A stretch of 64,000 nt of DNA. Origin: an uncultured Chloroflexus sp. GTDB taxonomy: Bacteria > Chloroflexota > Chloroflexia > Chloroflexales > Chloroflexaceae. Positions within the stretch are counted from its first letter, which is position 1, and every line of letters begins with the position of its first letter. The DNA is taken from assembly GCF_937951745.1 (NCBI RefSeq), contig NZ_CALFBQ010000018.1, forward strand, positions 62,001 through 126,000. Direction: 5' to 3'. The notes below the pieces were generated by a model. The model saw only the letters and a program-made list of their open reading frames with translations. It was not told the DNA's origin and ran no database searches. The position numbers were made by a program, and so were the translations under genes. This document shows positions 36,901-45,062 of this stretch, in pieces.

Positions 36901-39718
36901 TGATCCGGCGTGGCGCATGCTGATCCGTGCCGTCTATAGCTTGGGATGGCGTGCGCCAGATGTGCCGCTGAACGCCGCTGAGGTGATGCTTGACTCGCCG
37001 CTCACCCCGCTGCTCGAACCGCTCTGGCAGCGGCGGGCCGCGCCGGCAGATCTGATCACGGCATTGGAAACTTACCGTGCGTCTACAACTGATCACGCGC
37101 TGATGCGTGATGTGGCTTTGGCGTTGAGTATCCTCACGGGTGCTGATTGGCGCGATCTACCGCTGCCGGTGCAACGCGCTGTTGCAGGACGCATTATTCA
37201 GCGTTGGCTTACTACTATCGCACGCCTAGAGGAACCTCTTTTCCATACCCTTTATCTTAATCTCAATCTCGACCTCGTCCGCACTCGCGATCGCGCTACT
37301 GATTTCGACCTCAGCCTCGACTTTGCCCGCTCTCGTGCCTACGCCCTTTCCCATGCTCCTAGCCGCTATGTTCGTGTCCCCGATCGTCCCTATGTTCGCA
37401 CCTACGCTTTCGCCCGTGCCTATGCCTGCGCCGCTGCTCGCGCTCGTATCCGGGCCGCTGCTCGCGCTCGTATCCGGGCCGCTGCTCGCGCTCGTGTCCG
37501 GGCCGCTGCTCGCGCTCGTATCCGGGCCCGTGCTATTGCCCACACTCTCGTCCGTTTTCACGCCATTGTCCTCGCCTTTAGCCGTGCCATCGACCGCGCT
37601 CGCACCCTCGACGGCGATCTCGATCATGCCCTTGCTCGTGTCCGCATTCGTGCTCATACCCGCGCACAAGCCCTTATCCTCGCGCGCACACGTGCCCGTG
37701 CTCTTGCCCGTACTCGTGTGCGTACTCGTGCCCGTGGGCGGGCCCGTGCCCTTGCCCGTATCCTTATCCTTACCCGCGTCCGTGCTCATGTGCGTGCCCG
37801 CGCTCGCAACCTGCTGAATACGATATGTGTTCTGATCGGTCAGTATTTAGATCGGGCTTTAGTAGAAACAGGCGTCGATCACGTATCGATTGCTCAGGCG
37901 CAGGCAGCGTTGCCCGATGTGCGCGCATTGGTAAATGAACATGGAGTGAGCGAGTGGCAGTTGGCGGTGGATGTGTTGGCAAATCAATTGGTGCAGCCTG
38001 ATGGTGCGGTGTTTGATGGTCGACGAAGGCTGACTCTGTCGGCAGATGTGACCTTGCCGTTAACAACCGAGCAGCATGCAGCCTTAGCACTGCCGAATGA
38101 GGTAAAGAAGCGGCGTGCTGTGCTGGCGCAGGTACGTGGCTGGCTTACGAGTGCCGATCCGGTCGCGCGCGCGAGTGCCAGTCTGCTGCTGCTTGAAGCC
38201 GGTGAGCGCACACCGGAATCGGTTGCTGCCGCATTAGATCTGTTGACCAGCCCACATGATCTGTTCCGCTACCGGGCGTATCGGGTGCTCGTGCGTGATA
38301 GTAACGCCGATGAGTGGTCGTTGTCAGCAATCGAGCGGCTAGCACAGGTGGCGCAGGAAGGGCATACGATTCTTGAGGGACATCTGCGCACGATGTATGC
38401 CGGCTGGGCGTTGCAGCGGATTGAGTATACGGACGCTGCTTGGATCACCGACTGGATCGCGCGGTCTGATGCGGGTGATCGGGTCAGTCGCTACATACTC
38501 GGCTCGATCCATCGCCTTGCTGAGGGGTGCTGGCCCCCACTACTAGACAATTTGCGCATCGCAAGTCCCGACACGCAGGCGGCAATTCTCACTTCGCTCT
38601 ACTGGCTCTTGCAGGCCACACCGCCTCGGCATCCGCACCTATCGGCTACGGTGGATGTTCTGCTTGGCCTGAGTGCCGCGCCGTCGCCGGTTAGCGCGAT
38701 GGCGCTGCGAGCATTAGGCTCTGCCCGCGCTCTTAGTGCAGACCAGACGGCACAGCTCTGTCAATTGGTGGAGCTGTCTGAACCGCCAGCGGCGCTGTGG
38801 GCAACGTTGGCTCGGTTGAGTAGCTTGCCCAACACTGACACTATTGCCGTTACTCTCGCTGCTGCGCCGGACATACCGGCCGTGCGTGCTGCGCGGGTAC
38901 GACGGGCGGTGCAGCAGGGTATTGCGGCAAAACGGCAAGCTATCTCGTTGGCGGAACTGACTGCAATTGTTCCTAAACCTGCTGATTGCCTTGCAGCGTT
39001 GCTGGCAGCGGGGGCTGATGAAGACCGGTGGAGTGATTACCATGAGCGGATTGCCGACGCCATTCGCGACCTGCTCGCTATCCATGACTGCCTCTTACCA
39101 GAGCTGCTTGCCCGGTTGCGAAATACTGACGCCGGATGGCCTTCGCAACGGATTGCATTGGCAGCGTTGGCACGCTGTGCAACCGCGATGCCTGAGTGGT
39201 TCAACGCGCTGGCCGCCAGTTCTGATCTGGTGTCACTATTGCTGAGCAGCGCCGTGAGTCAGGTGAGTTTCGATGCGCGTCGCTTTGCTATCACTGCCCT
39301 TGCCGCGCTACGCGAAATAACCGGTGAAGTGCTGACGGCACTCTTCCGACTCGTCGGTGACATTGTGGAATTGCAAAATGATATCATCGATGCAGCACGG
39401 CGCTTCAATCGGCTGCACCGCGACCTCGGCGAGCGGTTGCCAGACGAGTTGGTACAGGCGCTTACCGGCGAAAGCGCCGTTCGTGCCTATGTTGCCGCAC
39501 AAGTGCTCGAGGCGCTTGGCACGTCAACGGCCACTATGATCACACCCGGTCTACGCCGCCAGATCGTTGCACTGTTGGCCGATGCCCTACGTGATCCACG
39601 CAGTCGGCGCAGTGTCTGGCGTTGGAATGGGAGTGACATTGAAGAAGCTGGCACGCTCAATCAGTCCTTCTACCGCGCATTGCTGCGTGTAGCAGGATTC
39701 AAAGTAGAGAAGGAATGA
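33908..39718 (+). CDS. Caspase-like (C14) - NACHT NTPase - HEAT-like repeat protein (NLR-like STAND)
   Basis: H92/C153 dyad in VFYFAGHG and FILDSCYSGDF; Walker A LLGDPGAGKTTLLRW; Walker B LILCDGLDEIAD; NACHT FLHRSFQEYFAALAL; C-terminal HEAT-like helices. Confidence 0.93.
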   Translation: MTSRPSLPDRCFAVCVGVNEYNHVSGLSALRYAENDARAMDALLNDLGVPPEHRRLLCGTEATLANVTAALDELFVDRAGVNDFLVFYFAGHGVPVSFDDGDPEVFLASWDFDYAQLQKKSFRINQSLSLQRLRRDYFEGEGARKRLFILDSCYSGDFLGPGYRDNGVTLVLSEVRRLLPGNATGRAALAACLPNKLAREDDQLRHGRMTYYVLQALYGHAPDAREPDGWVTIQSLHSYLDRNLAPFQRPVLSGQFTRMPLVHFEPPAQSTPLPPLDRGAYLQRLIELNQQIDLRGLGGPVQKLPLERVYVALKADAAPPAERRAAAGYVEQLVLSRAPDTSDPYLQRALIRQTLARGDPIALNLLRRSVDGDATSPDGRPSRLNLGELLARERWAVLLGDPGAGKTTLLRWTALTFAQALLAGRERVVVPAVQVYADEENPDQKPDVDLGAARLPVLLRLADYEAARWADGRDTSLTIAAFLGRQPWLGQPLFAHAEQGERLLHQALTHGQALILCDGLDEIADQTRRGRVVDALTAFIHEYVRDPVSGYCPVDEDRNTDWTLPAEHGGNQILITSRIVGYYLAPLPATIPHYTVAELSEVAIRRFCTAWGSAVAVATGDADLPARVATLAQALVDRQRPDLRELAGNPLLLTALIAQYGAAPTDLPRRRVELYDRVTDAFLRHRPDALVAIGMKHYELRYALAQVALRLHADADHPTGFVSYDELHDWLTTALKAIAPSPERQRRARIDAEAIITYVREAAGLFMERCEGIYAFLHRSFQEYFAALALSWDDTEAAQAITARLDDPAWHEVLILAIANLSRTKQKLTTLMRALINAPEPAPGILPRNALFIARCVGELITPPPAEVVAEAVVQLVTACAPHTWPATIADDTPAPLRAAVVTALKQLWSQSGAVKGMVQVMTDPDPARRFAAIDLLLECELTHPDLVPVLIVAGRDFVEPTAILLKAIERYAEVYPTAFTPALLPVRRWLHAGDDGIDPAWRMLIRAVYSLGWRAPDVPLNAAEVMLDSPLTPLLEPLWQRRAAPADLITALETYRASTTDHALMRDVALALSILTGADWRDLPLPVQRAVAGRIIQRWLTTIARLEEPLFHTLYLNLNLDLVRTRDRATDFDLSLDFARSRAYALSHAPSRYVRVPDRPYVRTYAFARAYACAAARARIRAAARARIRAAARARVRAAARARIRARAIAHTLVRFHAIVLAFSRAIDRARTLDGDLDHALARVRIRAHTRAQALILARTRARALARTRVRTRARGRARALARILILTRVRAHVRARARNLLNTICVLIGQYLDRALVETGVDHVSIAQAQAALPDVRALVNEHGVSEWQLAVDVLANQLVQPDGAVFDGRRRLTLSADVTLPLTTEQHAALALPNEVKKRRAVLAQVRGWLTSADPVARASASLLLLEAGERTPESVAAALDLLTSPHDLFRYRAYRVLVRDSNADEWSLSAIERLAQVAQEGHTILEGHLRTMYAGWALQRIEYTDAAWITDWIARSDAGDRVSRYILGSIHRLAEGCWPPLLDNLRIASPDTQAAILTSLYWLLQATPPRHPHLSATVDVLLGLSAAPSPVSAMALRALGSARALSADQTAQLCQLVELSEPPAALWATLARLSSLPNTDTIAVTLAAAPDIPAVRAARVRRAVQQGIAAKRQAISLAELTAIVPKPADCLAALLAAGADEDRWSDYHERIADAIRDLLAIHDCLLPELLARLRNTDAGWPSQRIALAALARCATAMPEWFNALAASSDLVSLLLSSAVSQVSFDARRFAITALAALREITGEVLTALFRLVGDIVELQNDIIDAARRFNRLHRDLGERLPDELVQALTGESAVRAYVAAQVLEALGTSTATMITPGLRRQIVALLADALRDPRSRRSVWRWNGSDIEEAGTLNQSFYRALLRVAGFKVEKE
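37240..37810 (+). repeat. Degenerate hexanucleotide-periodic low-complexity tract inside the caspase-NACHT gene
   Basis: Runs of 6-mers such as cccgtg/ctcttg/cccgta/ctcgtg; almost all codons end in pyrimidine; encodes alternating X-(L/R/F/Y/H) dipeptides. Confidence 0.9.
37430..37525 (+). repeat. Four tandem 24-bp repeats (gccgctgctcgcgctcgtatccgg)
   Basis: 37430-37453, 37454-37477, 37478-37501 (one substitution), 37502-37525; in frame, AAARAR[IV]R x4. Confidence 0.97.
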
Positions 39719-39888
39719 ATACTGTGCATGGAGACTGCTCGTGGGTCAAGTCCATGAGGGGCGCTCCTTTATGTGTGTTCCAGCAGGTGGTCTCTCGTTT
39801 CGGACGATAGGGTTGCTTGTCGGGGGTATATCGCCCATACACGCGGCAAGGTGCTACTATCAGGTCAAGTATCGTCAAGGAGTGTCTA

Positions 39889-41160
39889 ATGCTTATTGCC
39901 GAATCGACTGCTGCTGTCACCGCCGCGTTTCACGCTGATGGGTACGTTCGCCCATTGTACGACACCTTCGGTTTTGCCCGGATTCCAGCGACGATTGAGC
40001 ACCTGTTAACCGGTGCTGACACAAATGGTTTGCCGTCGGTTGCCTTAGCAGGTTTGCCGGAACATCCCCAGACGGTGGTGCTCGTGTTGCTCGACTCGTT
40101 TGGCTGGGAGTTTTTTCATCGCTTTGTCGAGCATGCGCCGTTTTTGCGTCGGTTCCTGCACGAAGGGCGGATCAGTCAATTAACCAGTGCGTTTCCCTCA
40201 ACAACTGCGGTGCATGTCACCCTACTGCATACCGGCTTAGCCGCCGATCAGAGTGGCATCTACGAATGGCATATCTTCGTGCCTGATTTGCAAGCGGTGA
40301 TCGGTTCACTCCTCTTTTCGCCGGTGTTTGCCCGCGAGCCTGATGGCTTAGCCGCGTATGGCGTTGATCCAGCGCTGGTCTATCCAACCGAACGGTTTTA
40401 TCGCCGTCTGAGCGCTGCTGGAGTAACGAGCACAGTGTTGTTGCCGGCACCACTGGCCCATTCCGTCTACACACGTACTATGTGCAACGGCGCGCTGGTT
40501 GTGCCATTTCAACATCTCGCCGATGCAGCGACGCGGTTGCAGTATTTGTTTGCTCATCAGCACGGGCCAACATTCTATTCACTCTATATCGATTCGATTG
40601 ATGCAGCAATGCATGAACACGGGCCGGAGTCGGCAACGGCGATGGCTACCATCGAGACGGTGCTAGCTCATCTTGAACAACATCTGCTGTCTGCGCTACG
40701 TACCGCGCCACAACCGGCATTACTCTTGCTGACCGCCGATCATGGTCAGATCGCCGTCGATCCGCAGCAGGCGATTGTACTCAATCAACGGTGGCCCAAG
40801 CTCGAACAGTACCTGCGCCGTGGCGGGGATCATCACCCACTACCGCCGTCTGGGTCGCCCCGAGTGACGATGCTTCACGTGCAGCCGGGAGCAGTGGCCG
40901 AGGTGCAAGCGCAATTGCAACAGCGTCTCGCCGATAGTGCTACTGTGTTGCCGACCGCCGATCTGCTAGCGGCTGGCTATTTTGGCCCGCAACCGGGTGA
41001 ACGGTTGCGATCGCGCTTGGGTGAACTGACAATCTTGCCAGCGCCCGGTAAGGCAATTATCTGGGAATATCCCCGCGCGCAGCCCTTTGCACTGCGTGGC
41101 TTGCACGGCGGCTTGACGCCGGTTGAGATGTTGACTGAGTTGGCGGCACTGGCGTTGTAG
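39889..41160 (+). CDS. Alkaline phosphatase-superfamily (nucleotide pyrophosphatase/PDE-like) protein
   Basis: VVLVLLDSFGWEFFHRFVEHAPFLRRF, FPSTTAVHVTLLHTGLA, LYIDSIDAAMHEHGPES, LLLTADHGQIAVDP; aaggag RBS before 39889. Confidence 0.85.
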   Translation: MLIAESTAAVTAAFHADGYVRPLYDTFGFARIPATIEHLLTGADTNGLPSVALAGLPEHPQTVVLVLLDSFGWEFFHRFVEHAPFLRRFLHEGRISQLTSAFPSTTAVHVTLLHTGLAADQSGIYEWHIFVPDLQAVIGSLLFSPVFAREPDGLAAYGVDPALVYPTERFYRRLSAAGVTSTVLLPAPLAHSVYTRTMCNGALVVPFQHLADAATRLQYLFAHQHGPTFYSLYIDSIDAAMHEHGPESATAMATIETVLAHLEQHLLSALRTAPQPALLLLTADHGQIAVDPQQAIVLNQRWPKLEQYLRRGGDHHPLPPSGSPRVTMLHVQPGAVAEVQAQLQQRLADSATVLPTADLLAAGYFGPQPGERLRSRLGELTILPAPGKAIIWEYPRAQPFALRGLHGGLTPVEMLTELAALAL

Positions 41161-41224
41161 TATGCCTCTTGCGCAAGTGTGATAAGATAACGAGAGATGT
41201 TTCTATGTTAGCGGAGGATCTTTC

Positions 41225-42826
41225 GTGTCTGAGATTGAACCATCACCGCCGCCATCGTCGCCAGCGCCCCGCTTAAACCGCGATACGCTGCTCTTGATTG
41301 GTGCATTAGCACTACTTGCACTTGGCGTTGCGCTGACCTTTCTCTTTTCACCTACGACTGATGATATAGGTGCGCCAACATCGATTGCGACCAGTGAACG
41401 TCCACCAACGCAAGCTGCGCCGTATCCTGTCCAAACGTCGCCCATGCCGGCTGGAAGTGTGGCAACCGCTGGGCCTACTTATCCGGTGGCACAACCAACA
41501 GTTGATATTGCTCAGACCCAAACCAGCATTGTGCAGGAAATTACTGCCTTGGCGGCTACGGTGCAGGCTGAAACGGTCTCGGCAACGACAACGGTACCGG
41601 CTTATCCAGTGCCAGAGGGGACTCCACCGGCCCAACCGACCATTCCAACTCCACCAACGGTGGCGCCACCACCGCCGCCGACAGTAGCACCGCCGCCGAC
41701 AGTTGCGGTACCGCGTCCGACCTCGCCGCCACCGCCTACGCCAACTCGTTCTGATCTTGTGATCGATGATAGTCCGACAGTATCACCACCGCCAAAAGCG
41801 ACCCCTGTACCGACGGCTACCGCTGCCCCTACCCCAATTCCGGCGTTAGTGCTGCGTGGCAGCACGCGCTGGGCGGCGGGCCAAGGGCCGATTGTGCTCA
41901 ACCGCGATGTACAAATCCCGCCCGGGAGCGAGTTGATCATCGAGCCGGGGGTTGAAGTGCGCCTAGGGCCGGCTGTGTCGATCTATATTGATGGTGGTCG
42001 CATGATTGCGCTCGGTCAGCCCGAACGGCCGGTACGTTTCGTTGGCGCGACCGGTACACGGTGGAGCGGTATCTTTGGTCGTCCCGGCGGTTTTATCGCG
42101 CTTGAGCATACCGAAATCCGTGGCGGCGGTCTCGGCGGGACAGTGTTAGTCAGTGAAGAGGGTGGTTTGGTGATGCGCTTCAGCCGGATTACCGATAACG
42201 GCGGCGGCGTACTTGTGGTCGATTCGCAGCTCGAGATGACGCAGAGTGAAATTGCCGGCAATGATGTACCGTTTGGCGCTGCTCTCGACGCGGCGTATAG
42301 CCGCGGTAATTTCGTCACACTCTCCGGCAATCGGATTGGCGGCAATATTCTTAGTTCGGGTGCGCCGATGGTACGAGTGGCGAATCAAAATGCACGTGAT
42401 ACGCTCAACCTCACAATTGAAGGGAATCTTTTCCGTGGTGGGAGCGCCAATGTACAGCTCACCACCAATGGTATGTTGCAGGGTACCATCGTCTGCAATG
42501 CCTTGATTGGCGACAATTTGGGGCTGAGTTTGCGCAGTGAGACGTTACAAGTGAATCCTGATGGCAGCTTCTTGATGCCATTGCGGATCGAGCAGAACCT
42601 CATTGAGGGCCACACGCCGGTGATTAGGCCAACCTACCTTACCTTTGGTATTGGCCGTGGTGCTGCGAGCGAGATCGCGCTCGACATGCGCAACAATTGG
42701 TGGGGGCATGCTTCTGGGCCGTATGAGCCTGATGCGAACCCGCAAGGGATTGGCGAGGCGGTAGGTAGCAATATCACATTTGCCCCGTGGTTGACTGCGC
42801 CGCCGGCGTGTGCTCCTTCCCGGTAG
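41225..42826 (+). CDS. Membrane-anchored, Pro/Thr-rich protein with right-handed beta-helix domain
   Basis: N-terminal TM, PPPPTVAPPPTVAVP linker, beta-helix-like repeats (ALEHTEIRGGGLGG..MRFSRITDNGGGVLVVDS). GTG start. Confidence 0.8.
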   Translation: MSEIEPSPPPSSPAPRLNRDTLLLIGALALLALGVALTFLFSPTTDDIGAPTSIATSERPPTQAAPYPVQTSPMPAGSVATAGPTYPVAQPTVDIAQTQTSIVQEITALAATVQAETVSATTTVPAYPVPEGTPPAQPTIPTPPTVAPPPPPTVAPPPTVAVPRPTSPPPPTPTRSDLVIDDSPTVSPPPKATPVPTATAAPTPIPALVLRGSTRWAAGQGPIVLNRDVQIPPGSELIIEPGVEVRLGPAVSIYIDGGRMIALGQPERPVRFVGATGTRWSGIFGRPGGFIALEHTEIRGGGLGGTVLVSEEGGLVMRFSRITDNGGGVLVVDSQLEMTQSEIAGNDVPFGAALDAAYSRGNFVTLSGNRIGGNILSSGAPMVRVANQNARDTLNLTIEGNLFRGGSANVQLTTNGMLQGTIVCNALIGDNLGLSLRSETLQVNPDGSFLMPLRIEQNLIEGHTPVIRPTYLTFGIGRGAASEIALDMRNNWWGHASGPYEPDANPQGIGEAVGSNITFAPWLTAPPACAPSR

Positions 42827-44045
42827 GGGCGCGCCGCTCGACCAGCACCACGAATACCCAACCGATCACTGCACTACTGGCGACGACCAACGGCACGTTG
42901 CCAGTTAGTTCGGCAATGCTGCCGGCTAGCATGCCACCCAATGGGCTCAAACCCATCAGCATTAGGGTAAACACGCTCATCACTCGCCCGCGTAGCTCGT
43001 CGGGCACGATCAGTTGAATGAGCGTATTGGTCAATGCCATGGTGGTAACGCCGGCCCAGCCACACAATCCGATCAACACAAGGGCGAGCGGCACGTTGCG
43101 CACTTGGGTAAAGGCGATCAGCAGCGGCGCATAGAGCAGCGCCGCCGCTGTCAGCAGCTTATCGCGGGGCGCATCATCACGTAACTGGGCCAACATCAAC
43201 GCGGCAACCAGCGATCCCAACCCGCTCGCCGCCGACAGCCAGCCGAGGCCGGCGGCGCCAATGTGTAGAATATCGCGAGCAAAGATCGGCAACAGCGGCA
43301 AATGCACGAAGCAAAAGAAACTGACCGCACCGGCGCGGAACAACAAAGCTCGCACATTGGGTTCAGTCACGATATACCGCAAGCCGGCTTGCAGCATCCC
43401 ACCGCGGCGCGGGCCAGCCGCAAGCTGGGCATCAAGCCGCATCAGCAGCAGGCTCGTCAACACTGCTCCAAAACTCAACGCATTAAACAGAAACGCTGGC
43501 CCCTCGCCAATCCATGCCACTACCATACCGGCCACGGCTGGCCCCATTGTGCGCGCACCGTTAAAGATGGACGAATTGAGCGCAATCGCATTCAGCAAAT
43601 CCTCGCGCCCGACCATCTCGACGGTAAACGCCTGCCGGGCCGGTGCGTCGAACGCATTCACGACACCCAAAAGCAATGCTAAGCTCAGCACGTGCTCAAT
43701 GCGCACAAGATTGCTGAGCGTGAGTACGGCGAGGATCGCTGCCAACACCATCGCCATTGATTGAGTAATGAGCAGGATGCGTCGTTTGGGAAAGCGGTCA
43801 GCAATGGTGCCGGCAAAGAGGGAAAACAAAAGCACCGGTAGCGAATTAGCAGCCGCCACCAAACCAAGCAAAAAAGGCGAGTCAGATAATCGTAACACCA
43901 GCCAGCCTTGCGCCACACTCTGCATCCACGTGCCGGTCAGCGAAATCAGTTGCCCGCTGAAGAAGAGGCGATAGTTGCGATGGCGTAAGGCGCGAAACAT
44001 CGCCGGCCAATGGTCAACGTCCGCAAGAGCGTGGCTTGTGCGCAT
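42774..44045 (-). CDS. MFS transporter (efflux-type)
   Basis: NYRLFFSGQLISLTGTWMQSVAQGWLVLRLSDSPFLLGLV..ADRFPKRRILLITQ. Confidence 0.92.
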   Translation of the reverse strand: MRTSHALADVDHWPAMFRALRHRNYRLFFSGQLISLTGTWMQSVAQGWLVLRLSDSPFLLGLVAAANSLPVLLFSLFAGTIADRFPKRRILLITQSMAMVLAAILAVLTLSNLVRIEHVLSLALLLGVVNAFDAPARQAFTVEMVGREDLLNAIALNSSIFNGARTMGPAVAGMVVAWIGEGPAFLFNALSFGAVLTSLLLMRLDAQLAAGPRRGGMLQAGLRYIVTEPNVRALLFRAGAVSFFCFVHLPLLPIFARDILHIGAAGLGWLSAASGLGSLVAALMLAQLRDDAPRDKLLTAAALLYAPLLIAFTQVRNVPLALVLIGLCGWAGVTTMALTNTLIQLIVPDELRGRVMSVFTLMLMGLSPLGGMLAGSIAELTGNVPLVVASSAVIGWVFVVLVERRAPTGKEHTPAAQSTTGQM

Positions 44046-44050
44046 AGATG

Positions 44051-44515
44051 TTACTCAGTATCTTCGCGATCGCGATGGGTCTGTAATGCCTCATACAGAT
44101 GCTGCATCGCGTGATGGAAGGCGGCTAACTCTTCTGGGGAAAGGTAGCTCAAACGTTGTTCAACCAAACGCCGATGACGTGGACGCAATTCATCGATTAG
44201 CGCCTTGCCGGCAGGCGTCAACTGCACGAGCGTCACCCGCCGGTCGCGTGGGTCGGTAGCACGTTGCACCAAGCCACGCCGCTCAAGCCGGTCAACCAGC
44301 CGGGTGAGGTTGGAATTATCAGCCAGCATCTCGTTACAGATATAGCTGAGCGGTACCCCCTCTTCGGTCGCGTAGAAGAGAATAGCGTATTGTGGGGTCG
44401 AGAGGTCATACGGACGAAACTCATCACGGTTCAGCTCCTGAAAGCGGCGATGCAGCTTCAGGAAAAGGCGATAGGCTTCGATTTGCGGCGAGTCGCAGGT
44501 ACTAATTTCAGGCAT
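44051..44515 (-). CDS. MarR-family transcriptional regulator
   Basis: LSTPQYAILFYATEEGVPLSYICNEMLADNSNLTRLVDRLERRGLVQRATDPRDRRVTLVQLTPAGKALI. Confidence 0.92.
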   Translation of the reverse strand: MPEISTCDSPQIEAYRLFLKLHRRFQELNRDEFRPYDLSTPQYAILFYATEEGVPLSYICNEMLADNSNLTRLVDRLERRGLVQRATDPRDRRVTLVQLTPAGKALIDELRPRHRRLVEQRLSYLSPEELAAFHHAMQHLYEALQTHRDREDTE

Positions 44516-44575
44516 AATCCTACCCTAGACTTATCAACTATTGTATCAAAATTATTGGATTTAGCAAGTAAGAAT

Positions 44576-44610
44576 TGCGCCTGACCCCAAGCGTATCGGC
44601 GTCAGGCGCA
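44576..44610 (-). terminator. Stem-loop downstream of the small membrane protein
   Basis: tgcgcctgac..gtcaggcgca, perfect 10-bp arms, 15-nt loop. Confidence 0.55.
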
Positions 44611-44625
44611 GCGGCTGCGGCGTGC

Positions 44626-44739
44626 TCACCAGTAGAATGCGAACAGCCAGACCATCAGCAGAAACGCGACCGCTCCGGTCAGAGTAATGGCGAAAAAGAC
44701 GGGCTTGACCTCAGGATCGCCGCTCCACTCGGGCTGCAT
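44626..44739 (-). CDS. 37-aa single-TM small membrane protein
   Basis: MQPEWSGDPEVKPVFFAITLTGAVAFLLMVWLFAFYW, preceded by ggaaaggagagag RBS and followed by a stem-loop. Confidence 0.65.
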   Translation of the reverse strand: MQPEWSGDPEVKPVFFAITLTGAVAFLLMVWLFAFYW

Positions 44740-44902
44740 ACCTCTCTCCTTTCCGGCGCTGAGCGCCGACACGGCCTTATGTGACACATTGTACCGCGTT
44801 TTGGCCGAGTGTGTGACAAGACAAGGAGAGAGCGACCCGATAGTTTGCACCTTATGGCGTGGCGCGCAAGAAATGGCCCGCGAAGCTCTCTTTGCGATAT
44901 AC

Positions 44903-44931
44903 TTGCATAGTTCGCGCAACAACTATATAAT
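44903..44931 (+). promoter_or_regulatory. Sigma70-type promoter TTGCAT-N17-TATAAT
   Basis: ttgcat 44903-44908, tataat 44926-44931, upstream of the sugar ABC operon. Confidence 0.65.
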
Positions 44932-45062
44932 GCGCACACCACGCAATGCACCTGTTACACGCAGTGTTGCGCTCATGGCGGCACGCCCCGTTAATGGCGA
45001 GCCTGCGTGATGGCGTCGTAGTGCGTGGTAAGGATATTCTGTTGAGAAAGGATCTAGCAACG

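Noticed and set aside
37430-37525. Possible CRISPR-like array
   Set aside because: 24-bp units are directly adjacent with no spacers, and are in frame within a coding sequence.
37226-37817. Antisense and +frame ORFs (187 aa GPDTSASS-rich; 164 aa LLALVSGP-rich) over the hexamer tract
   Set aside because: Periodic hexamers keep several frames free of stops. The caspase-NACHT frame continues through with coherent flanking domains, so these are shadow ORFs.
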